A model generated the notes under the pieces. That model had not been told where the DNA came from and did not search any database. It worked only from the letters and a program-made list of their open reading frames with translations. DNA of 10,248 bases, taken from contig JBFEUI010000101.1 of assembly GCA_041547565.1 (NCBI GenBank), positions 1 through 10,248 on the forward strand, written 5' to 3'. Each line of letters opens with the position of its first letter. Position 1 is the first letter of the stretch. A program made the translations under genes and the position numbers. The stretch comes from JBFEUI01 sp041547565. Lineage in GTDB: Bacteria; Pseudomonadota; Gammaproteobacteria; Thiohalomonadales; Thiohalomonadaceae. Positions 1-6,221 of the stretch are shown piece after piece.

Positions 1-381
1 CCGCTGCCGGCGAAGCTGGTGCCGACTTTGTTTATCCTGATTGCCCCGCCGGCGGTGGGTTTTCTCTCCTATTTCAAGCTCGGCGGTGAGGTCGATGCCT
101 TTGCCCGGTTGCTCTACTATGCCGCCCTGTTTTTTACCCTGCTTCTGTTTACCCAGGTTAGAAAATTCACCGCTTTACAGTTTTTCCTCTCCTGGTGGGC
201 CTATTCCTTCCCCATGGCGGCGGTCACCGTGGCCACGCTGGTGATGTACCAGCAACTCGGGCTGGAGGGTTTGCGTCTCGGGGCGATGGTGTTGCTGGGC
301 ATGGTGACGCTGATCATCGCCGTGCTGGTGGTGAAGACGCTGCGTGCCATCGGCCAGAGGACGATTTGTGTCGAGGAGTAA
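1..381 (+). CDS. SLAC1/TehA-family anion channel or transporter, C-terminal part (5' end cut by window)
   Basis: The reading frame is open from base 1 to a TAA at 379-381, giving the last 126 residues of a larger membrane protein (family members are usually over 300 residues). Four hydrophobic segments are visible, around residues 7-24, 32-52, 60-82 and 91-113. The proline-bearing stretch TLFILIAPPAVGFLSY and the later FFLSWWAYSFPMAAVT resemble the C-terminal helices of the SLAC1/TehA/Mae1 (TDT) superfamily, which are inner-membrane anion channels or dicarboxylate/sulfite-type transporters. That assignment is by pattern recognition. The substrate cannot be told from this fragment. The GTG at 19 could serve as an internal start, but codons 1-18 continue the family-like sequence in frame, so this is a window truncation and not a short gene. 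The gene is convergent with pdxA, with 9 bp between the two stop codons. Confidence 0.82.
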   Translation, partial: PLPAKLVPTLFILIAPPAVGFLSYFKLGGEVDAFARLLYYAALFFTLLLFTQVRKFTALQFFLSWWAYSFPMAAVTVATLVMYQQLGLEGLRLGAMVLLGMVTLIIAVLVVKTLRAIGQRTICVEE

Positions 382-390
382 CGGGCGCTT

Positions 391-1386
391 CTAGCGCAGT
401 CGTTGCGACCGCCCGGACAGTTCATCCGCAATGCGGATGGCGTAGTCCAGGCTGCCCCGGGCGGCCTTGCCGGTGCCGGCAAGGTCGAGGGCGGTGCCGT
501 GGTCGACCGAGGTGCGGATAATGGGCAGGCCGAGCGTGATGTTGACCGCCCGGCCAAAGCCGAGATGCTTTAATACCGGTAGCCCCTGATCGTGGTACAT
601 CGCCAGCACCGCATCGGCCTTTTTGAGCATCGGGGGGACAAAGGCGGTGTCGGCCGGCAGGGGACCGTCGAGGTGCATTCCCTTTTCACGCAGCCGTGCC
701 AGCACCGGCTCAATGACCTCGATCTCCTCCCGACCGAGGTGGCCGCCTTCACCGGCATGGGGGTTGAGCCCGCACACCAGGATACGGGGCTCGGCCAGGC
801 CGAAGCGTTGTTGCATGTCGCGGTGCAGGATGGTGATGACCTGTTGCAGGTGTTCCGCTGTGATGGCGCGGCTGACCTCGGACAGCGGCAGGTGGGTGGT
901 GGCCAGGGCGACACGCAACCCCTCGGTCGCCAGCATCATTACCACCTTAGGCGTATCGGTCAGTTCGGCCAGAAACTCGGTGTGGCCGGTAAAGGGGGTA
1001 CCGGCATCGTTAATCACCCCCTTGTGGATCGGGCCGGTGACCAGGGCGGCAAACTCACCCGCCATGCAGCCGCTGACCGCCCGGCGCAGGGAGCTGAGCA
1101 CATAGTCGGCATTGGCCGCATTGAGCTGGCCCGCGGTGACCGGTTTGGCAAGCGCAACGGGCAGCACCGACAGCTGCCCGGCAGCGGTTGCGACGGCCGT
1201 ACCCGGGGTGTACTCGGTCAGGGAGAGGGGCAGGCGCAGTTGTATTGCCCTGTCGTGCAGCAAGGCGGGATCGGCGATGACGAGCAGTGGGCGCTGGCGG
1301 GTCTCCTGGGCCAGCATGATGCACAGGTCAGGTCCGATGCCTGCCGGTTCGCCGGCGGTGATGACAACGGGTTGGACGGCGGACAT
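391..1386 (-). CDS. pdxA: 4-hydroxythreonine-4-phosphate dehydrogenase PdxA
   Basis: PdxA oxidises 4-phosphohydroxy-L-threonine with NAD(P)+. The product decarboxylates to 3-amino-1-hydroxyacetone phosphate, which PdxJ uses in the DXP-dependent pyridoxal 5'-phosphate pathway in the cytosol. The protein has 331 residues, normal for the family. It opens with VVITAGEPAGIGPD and carries the signatures GPIHKGVIND (118-127), GHTEFLAEL (134-142), NPHAGEGGHLG (208-218), YHDQG (264-268) and TSVDHGTALDLAG near the end. His165, His210 and His265 sit one residue from the E. coli metal ligands His166, His211 and His266, so the active site looks intact. The ATG at 1386 was chosen because the frame further upstream runs into surA and adds residues that are not PdxA-like. 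A weak GGGG-type ribosome-binding stretch lies in the 14-bp gap after surA, which suggests co-transcription with lptD and surA. The rsmA gene expected next in E. coli is absent. Confidence 0.96.
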   Translation of the reverse strand: MSAVQPVVITAGEPAGIGPDLCIMLAQETRQRPLLVIADPALLHDRAIQLRLPLSLTEYTPGTAVATAAGQLSVLPVALAKPVTAGQLNAANADYVLSSLRRAVSGCMAGEFAALVTGPIHKGVINDAGTPFTGHTEFLAELTDTPKVVMMLATEGLRVALATTHLPLSEVSRAITAEHLQQVITILHRDMQQRFGLAEPRILVCGLNPHAGEGGHLGREEIEVIEPVLARLREKGMHLDGPLPADTAFVPPMLKKADAVLAMYHDQGLPVLKHLGFGRAVNITLGLPIIRTSVDHGTALDLAGTGKAARGSLDYAIRIADELSGRSQRLR

Positions 1387-1400
1387 GGACACCCCGCGGC

Positions 1401-2681
1401 TTAGCCTTCCAGCCGGTATTCGACGTAGGCCTCGTCGCGCAGGCGGCGCAGCCACAGCTCGGTCTCTTCCTCGATCTTGCGCTGGCGCAGCACCTGGCGG
1501 GCACGGTTACGGTTGAACTGTTCGGTTTCGTCCTGGTTGCGGCGCTCCAGCACCTGCATGATGTGCCAGCCGAACTGGCTTTTGAAAGGCTCGCTGATTT
1601 CACCGATTTGCAGCCTGTTCATGGTCTCCTCGAAGGCGGCGACAAACTGTCCGGGGCTGGCCCAGCCCAGATCGCCGCCCTTGGCGCCGGAGCCGGGGTC
1701 CTCGGAGTGAATGCGGGCCAGTCTGGCGAAGTCTTCACCATTTGAAATACGCTCACGCAGACGTCTGAGCTGGTTGCGGGCATCGGTGTCGGAGACGATG
1801 GCGTTGGTTCGGATCAGGATATGGCGGGCATGCGTCTGCCGGGTGATATGCCGTTCGCCGCCACGTTTTTGCTCCACCTTGAGGATGTGGAAACCGCTGG
1901 TGCTGCGGATCAGCGGACTGAGTTCGCCGGGAGCCATGTTGACCACTGAATCGGCAAACAGGGTGGGAAGCTCTTCGCTGCGGCGCCAGCCCAGGTCGCC
2001 GCCTTTCAGCGCCTGCTGTCCGTCCGATTCGCTGATGGCCATCTGGGTAAAGTCTCCCCCCTCTTTCAGGCGCTCGAGAATCTTCTGGGCCCTGGCGCGT
2101 GCCGCCTGCACCTGCTCCGGGCTGGCCGCCTCGGGTACGGCAACCAGGATGTGGGAGAGGCGGTACTGCACGTTCTTGTCGCCCGTGTCACCGCGGGTGG
2201 CCAGGTAGGCGTCAATCTCCTGCTCGGAGATGCTGACCCGGTTGTTGACCAGCCGCGTGCGCAGCCGTGTGATGATCACCTCATCGCGGATCTGCTCGCG
2301 GAAGCCGGCAAAATCGATCCCGTCACCTTCCAGCACGGTACGGAACTGCTCCAGGCTGAGATTGTTCTTTGCGGCAATGTTGCTGATGACCTTGTTCAGT
2401 GCCTCGTCGTTGACGCGGATGCCGCTCATCTTGGCCCGGGCCAGTTGCAGCTGTTCGACGATGAGCCGCTCCAGTACCTGCTTCTGCAACACCTGGTGCG
2501 GTGGGAGCGGGGTGTTGCTCTGGAGCAGTTGTTTCTCGATGGTGCGGACACGCCGCTCCAGTTCCAGCAGAGTGATCACGTCATCGTTGACTACGGCGAC
2601 GACACGGTTGAGTTCTTCAATGCGTGCCGATGCCGGCAGCAGGTAGAGTGACAGCAGCAGGTAAATGACTAGTTTTTGCAT
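1401..2681 (-). CDS. surA: Periplasmic chaperone and peptidyl-prolyl isomerase SurA
   Basis: SurA escorts unfolded outer-membrane proteins, LptD among them, through the periplasm to the BAM complex. The protein has 426 residues against 428 in E. coli. A signal peptide covers residues 1-19 (hydrophobic LVIYLLLSLYLLPASA) with likely cleavage after ASA. The N-terminal chaperone domain follows, starting RIEELNRVVAVVNDDVITLLE. Two parvulin-type rotamase domains lie at about 170-272 (YRLSHILVAVPE through GGDLGW and GFHILKVE) and 280-380 (THARHILIR through GGDLGW and GWHIMQV). A charged C-terminal helix from about 385 to 426 completes the chaperone core. Both parvulin domains keep the HIL, GGDLGW and GWHI/GFHI signatures. 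The gene lies 104 bp downstream of lptD and 14 bp upstream of pdxA. No clear Shine-Dalgarno sequence precedes the ATG (ccgacccact), but the start fits the signal peptide well. Confidence 0.96.
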   Translation of the reverse strand: MQKLVIYLLLSLYLLPASARIEELNRVVAVVNDDVITLLELERRVRTIEKQLLQSNTPLPPHQVLQKQVLERLIVEQLQLARAKMSGIRVNDEALNKVISNIAAKNNLSLEQFRTVLEGDGIDFAGFREQIRDEVIITRLRTRLVNNRVSISEQEIDAYLATRGDTGDKNVQYRLSHILVAVPEAASPEQVQAARARAQKILERLKEGGDFTQMAISESDGQQALKGGDLGWRRSEELPTLFADSVVNMAPGELSPLIRSTSGFHILKVEQKRGGERHITRQTHARHILIRTNAIVSDTDARNQLRRLRERISNGEDFARLARIHSEDPGSGAKGGDLGWASPGQFVAAFEETMNRLQIGEISEPFKSQFGWHIMQVLERRNQDETEQFNRNRARQVLRQRKIEEETELWLRRLRDEAYVEYRLEG

Positions 2682-2785
2682 AGTGGGTCGGACAAATGGA
2701 TCGGGGCTGGCGTTCCGTTGTGGACGATGGCCTGTTCAATTGTTTCTTGCAGGTACAGGTGCGTGATTATGCATCAATTTTGCCG

Positions 2786-4972
2786 CTAGCGCTCGATACC
2801 GAGCAGTCCTTCTTCGATTTCCGCGTCGATCCGGTTGCCGATGGTGCTGAGGCCCTTGAGTTCAAGGGTGAAGAAGACGCTGCGCTCATGCTCCAGGCTG
2901 GTGGTGTTGAGTGTGCTGCGCGCCACGATGCGTGCCGCCCAGCAGCAGCTGCGGTATTCGAGGCCGGATACCACATCGAGGTTGCGTTCCTGCACCAGGT
3001 CGTACTGCCAGCGGCCGAGAAACTGCCAGCGTCGCGTCACCGGCCAGAACACGGCGAGATCGGCCTGTTCCAGCGCATCTTCTTCATGCAGGCTGTAACC
3101 CAGGTAGACCGAGTGATCGTTATCGGGCTGGTAGCGCAGGCGTGAGGTGATGATTTCGGTGGTTTCGGTGTGGGGGTTCCAGCGGGCATTGCCGGTGAAG
3201 CGCAGGCTGGAGAACGGCCGGAAGGCCAGTTCGCCGACATAGGCCGAGCTCGTCTGTTCCGCGCTGCTGTCACGGGCATTGAGCGTCACCTCGCGGTCGC
3301 GGAAATAGCGGATCTGCCCCAGGCTGGCACGCAGGCGTTCGGCGCCGTTGCTGCCATCGAGAAAACGGCTGGTGAGCGCCACGGTCAGCTGGTTGGCATC
3401 GCCGACGCGGTCGGCACCGTTGAAGCGGTTCTCGTTGAACAGCCGGTTGAAGGACAGGTCGTGCTCGCTGGTGTCAAAGCGCGGGAGGTCGTCCTGATCC
3501 TTGTAGGGCACATGGAGGTAGTACAGACGCGGTTCCAGGGTCTGTACCATTGGGCTGTCGCCGAGTTTGAAATCACGTTCGAAGAACAGGCCGCCGTCGA
3601 GACTGGCAATGGGGAGTGTGCGTTCGATGCGCTCTTCGTAGATGGCCGCGTCATACTCTTTCAGCGCATACTGGGTATGCCGCAGTGCAACGCGCGGCGT
3701 CACAAACCATGCCGCCCCCTCCAGCGGCAGACTGACACCGGGGTAGAGGTCGAGCCGCGTGCCCGTGGGCAGGCGCTGTTCGTGGTCGAAGGTGACCGCC
3801 TCGCCGCTGAAGTCAAAGTAGAGCCGGCCCGGACGCCGGGTACCTGCGCCGTTGAGTTTTAACTGGGGCAGGCGGTGATAGGGTGAGGTGCCGCTGAGTG
3901 TTTGGTGGTTCTGTACCCGGCCGAGGAATTGCCAGTGACGAGACTGGTAACGCAGGTCGAGACGGCGGTCGAGGTGGCTCTGGCTGGTCTGTACCTGGCT
4001 GTCGCCCAGGTCGTCGAAGTAGGCGCTGTCGGAGACCTCGTTGAACAGCAGGTCAGTACGCCAACCGGGAGAGAGGCGGGCGGTGTGCTGGTAGTGGTAG
4101 AAGTGGCGGTCTTCCTCATCGAGCAGTTTGTCGTTCCACAGGTAGTCGATGTTGGCCTGGCCGTGGCTGGCCGGATTCAGGTAGCGGAACTCCGTCTCCA
4201 GCATCTGGCCGCGCCCGCTGATGTTGCGCGGTGTGGTGGTGGCATCGCGGTGGGGGGCGATATTCCAGTAGTAGGGCAGGCGGATGTCGGTGCCGTCACT
4301 GCTGGAGGTGGCGATGGTCGGCGCCAGTAGGCCCGTCTTGCGTCCCTCCAGCGGGAAGTTGATATAGGGCGTGTAGAGGAACGGTACGCCCTTGAAACTC
4401 AGCGTGGTGTGGTAGGCCTCTCCGGTATTGGTGGCGTAGTCCAGCTCGACGCTGCGTGCCTTCAGCAGCCAGTCCTCGTGGCCGGGCATGCAGGTGGTGT
4501 AACTGGCCTGCTCCAGGGTGGTATGGTCGGGGTCGATGATGGTGATGGTCTCGGCCCGGCCAAAGGCATGCAGGCTGCGAAAATGGTAGCGCCCCTGTTG
4601 CATCTGACCGCTCTGCTCGTCCAGCCTGACATGGGCACGCTCGCCCCAGGCCACCATCTCCTGGCCGTTGATCTGCACATCGCCCTGCAGGGTGACGCTG
4701 TTTTGCCGTTTGTCGTACAGGCCCTCGTTACCCGTCAGCACGCTGCCGCCGCGCTCGACCATCACATTTCCCTGAAAACGGGTGATCCCCTCGGCCTCCG
4801 AGTCGGCCCTGTCGGCGGACAGGTGTGTGGTTTGTGCCTCTTCCAGGGGGGGCATAGCAGGGGGTGAGGTGATGGCGCTGGGCGGACAGAGTCGCCACGG
4901 GTCATCCTCGGCATGGGCGCCGGTGCCTGCGGCGAACAGCAGGATGAGAATGTGTGGACGAATGGCTGACAA
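2786..4972 (-). CDS. lptD: LPS-assembly outer-membrane protein LptD
   Basis: LptD forms, with the lipoprotein LptE, the outer-membrane translocon that inserts lipopolysaccharide into the outer leaflet at the end of the Lpt bridge. With the TTG start proposed here it has 728 residues (E. coli 784). The signal peptide is about residues 1-21, ending GTGAHA before EDDPW. An OstA/LptA-like beta-jellyroll follows at about 50-190 (LSADRADSEAEGITRFQGNV and on), and the rest is a beta-barrel including the family stretch GVPFLYTPYINFPLEGRKTG. Cysteines at 29, 161, 676 and 677 match the E. coli C31, C173, C724 and C725 set that forms the disulfides needed for function; the last two are the adjacent pair in EYRSCCWA. 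Start choice: TTG at 4972 gives a compact signal peptide with a GGAACAG stretch upstream. An ATG at 5047 is also in frame but adds 25 polar residues before the hydrophobic core and overlaps the divergent promoter region. The gene heads the lptD-surA-pdxA operon. Confidence 0.93.
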   Translation of the reverse strand: MSAIRPHILILLFAAGTGAHAEDDPWRLCPPSAITSPPAMPPLEEAQTTHLSADRADSEAEGITRFQGNVMVERGGSVLTGNEGLYDKRQNSVTLQGDVQINGQEMVAWGERAHVRLDEQSGQMQQGRYHFRSLHAFGRAETITIIDPDHTTLEQASYTTCMPGHEDWLLKARSVELDYATNTGEAYHTTLSFKGVPFLYTPYINFPLEGRKTGLLAPTIATSSSDGTDIRLPYYWNIAPHRDATTTPRNISGRGQMLETEFRYLNPASHGQANIDYLWNDKLLDEEDRHFYHYQHTARLSPGWRTDLLFNEVSDSAYFDDLGDSQVQTSQSHLDRRLDLRYQSRHWQFLGRVQNHQTLSGTSPYHRLPQLKLNGAGTRRPGRLYFDFSGEAVTFDHEQRLPTGTRLDLYPGVSLPLEGAAWFVTPRVALRHTQYALKEYDAAIYEERIERTLPIASLDGGLFFERDFKLGDSPMVQTLEPRLYYLHVPYKDQDDLPRFDTSEHDLSFNRLFNENRFNGADRVGDANQLTVALTSRFLDGSNGAERLRASLGQIRYFRDREVTLNARDSSAEQTSSAYVGELAFRPFSSLRFTGNARWNPHTETTEIITSRLRYQPDNDHSVYLGYSLHEEDALEQADLAVFWPVTRRWQFLGRWQYDLVQERNLDVVSGLEYRSCCWAARIVARSTLNTTSLEHERSVFFTLELKGLSTIGNRIDAEIEEGLLGIER

Positions 4973-5054
4973 GTTTCTGTTCCAGTACCGGGATGGGCTC
5001 GAAAAACGGGTAAAATCGCATAGAATGGGTGTCCCATCAAATTCCATCAAGAAA
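4973..5054. promoter_or_regulatory. Divergent control region between lptD and the RND efflux operon
   Basis: These 82 bp separate the two divergent start codons, so promoters for both operons probably lie here or just inside the genes. On the plus strand, TAAAAT at 5011-5016 is a good -10 candidate that would start transcription near 5022, about 30 nt before the adaptor ATG; I see no good -35 for it. On the minus strand the best pair is a TTGATG followed 17 bp later by GATTTT, which is weak. The region is less GC-rich than the flanking genes. The promoter calls are inference from sequence only. Confidence 0.45.
5025..5037. repeat. Small inverted repeat ATGGG-TGT-CCCAT in the divergent region
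   Basis: Two perfect 5-bp arms are separated by 3 bp, about 9 bp downstream of the candidate TAAAAT -10 box and 18 bp before the adaptor start codon. The position suits an operator or a weak mRNA hairpin in the efflux operon leader. Arms this short can arise by chance, and no regulator gene lies in the window, so the function is uncertain. Confidence 0.3.
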
Positions 5055-6221
5055 ATGCCACTGCCGCAAAAACTCTCCCCCCTACATTTCATCGTGATCC
5101 TGGTCGCCATTATTGCCAGCGTGTTGCTGGTTCTCTGGCTGAAGCCGGAGAGAGCGGGCACGATGCGCCCTGTTGCCCCCACCCGCGTGGTGACAACCGA
5201 GGTGGCCCAGACCGATCTGCGGCCGAGTTACCGCGTGACCGGACAGCTGGCCCCGATGCAGCGCGCCGCCCTTCACTTCGAGGTGGCAGGACGCCTGGTT
5301 GCGCGTCATGTCGAGCCCGGTCAGCGGGTGCAGGCCGGCGAGGTGCTGCTGGAACTTGACGCCGGGGACTACAGCGATGCGGTGCGGCTGGCGCGTGCGC
5401 AGCTGCAGCAGGAACAGGCGACGGTGGCGCGGGACAGCGAGCTGCTGCGGTTGGCCATAGAGAGCCGCGAGCTGCAGCAGCAGGAGGTGAAGCGGCTGCA
5501 GCGGCTCGGCAGCGAGTCGCTCACTTCGCAGTCACGGCTGGACGAGGCACGGCAGAAACTGGGGCAACTGGCTGCCGAGGCGGTACGGCTGGAGTATGCG
5601 GTGAACACCGCCGGGGCCCGTATCAGCCAGCGTCGGGTCGACCTGGCCCGGGCCGAGCGCAACCTGGCGCGTGCCCGTCTCAGCGCCCCCTTCGCGGGCG
5701 TTATCAACAGGGTGGAGGCGGAAGTGGGGGAATACATGCAGTCCAACCGCACGGTGGTGGAACTGCTGGATGACAGCAAACTGGACCTTGCCCTTGAGGT
5801 GTCGGGCGCCGTTGCCGCAGCGCTGCGCCCTGGCCAGTCCATCGCGGTGCAGCTTGACGGGCGCGATATCGAGGGCACGCTGGTGGCGCTGCAGAGCGAA
5901 CCGGACAGTAGCACCCACACCCATGCTCTGCGGGTACGCATTGAGGCGCCGGGGCTGATGCCCGGCACCCTGGCCGATGTGCTGCTGCCGTTGTCGCCGC
6001 AGCGCGGTGTGCTGGTGGTGCCGGTGCCGGCGCTGCTGCACGATGCCGGAGACAGTTACCTGTTTACCCTGGAGGGTGATACGGTGCGGCGGGTGGCCGT
6101 GGATACCGGCATCAGGGACGGGGAGCGTCAGGTGGTGCGGGGAAATATCGCCGCCGGAACGACCATCGTGGCGCGTGATGTGGCCGCCCTTGCCGACGGT
6201 CAGCGTGTCGAGGCCAGGTAG
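5055..6221 (+). CDS. RND efflux periplasmic adaptor (membrane fusion protein, HlyD/AcrA-like)
   Basis: The 388-residue adaptor would bridge the inner-membrane RND pump encoded next to it and an outer-membrane channel. An uncleaved N-terminal membrane anchor is likely at residues 11-29; there is no lipobox cysteine, unlike AcrA. A first half of a lipoyl-like domain follows at about 60-103 (YRVTGQLAPMQRAALHFEVAGR, then VEPGQRVQAGEVLLELD). A long alpha-hairpin rich in Gln, Arg, Leu and Ala spans about 105-205. The second lipoyl half is ARLSAPFAGVINRVEAEVGEYM (207-228), then a beta-barrel domain to about 312 and a membrane-proximal domain to the end. ATG 5055 was chosen because it puts the anchor right after a short basic N-terminus. 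An in-frame ATG at 5025 adds ten polar residues and has no ribosome-binding site; the one at 5055 is only a weak AAGAA. The stop codon touches the pump start codon, implying translational coupling. Confidence 0.9.
   Translation: MPLPQKLSPLHFIVILVAIIASVLLVLWLKPERAGTMRPVAPTRVVTTEVAQTDLRPSYRVTGQLAPMQRAALHFEVAGRLVARHVEPGQRVQAGEVLLELDAGDYSDAVRLARAQLQQEQATVARDSELLRLAIESRELQQQEVKRLQRLGSESLTSQSRLDEARQKLGQLAAEAVRLEYAVNTAGARISQRRVDLARAERNLARARLSAPFAGVINRVEAEVGEYMQSNRTVVELLDDSKLDLALEVSGAVAAALRPGQSIAVQLDGRDIEGTLVALQSEPDSSTHTHALRVRIEAPGLMPGTLADVLLPLSPQRGVLVVPVPALLHDAGDSYLFTLEGDTVRRVAVDTGIRDGERQVVRGNIAAGTTIVARDVAALADGQRVEAR

Noticed and set aside
385..397. Inverted repeat gcgct-tct-agcgc over the pdxA stop codon as a bidirectional terminator
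   Set aside because: The stem is only 5 bp and no T-run follows on either strand, so it could easily be chance.
592..1404. 270-codon plus-strand frame opposite pdxA
   Set aside because: It is fully antisense to an intact pdxA, has low-complexity Gly/Gln/His composition and no recognisable family.
1387..1455. Longer PdxA starting at the upstream ATG at 1455
   Set aside because: The extra 23 residues come from the surA 3' end read in another frame and are Arg/Pro-rich. The 331-residue form matches the family length, and its metal-ligand histidines sit one residue from E. coli numbering.
2682..2785. Separate promoter for surA in the lptD-surA gap
   Set aside because: I found only scattered partial matches such as CATAAT without a fitting -35, and no hairpin. 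Read-through from lptD is the simpler reading.
4782..5054. Longer adaptor beginning at 4782
   Set aside because: The extension overlaps the lptD signal-peptide and N-terminal coding region and would bury the membrane anchor about 100 residues inside the protein. ATG 5055 fits far better.
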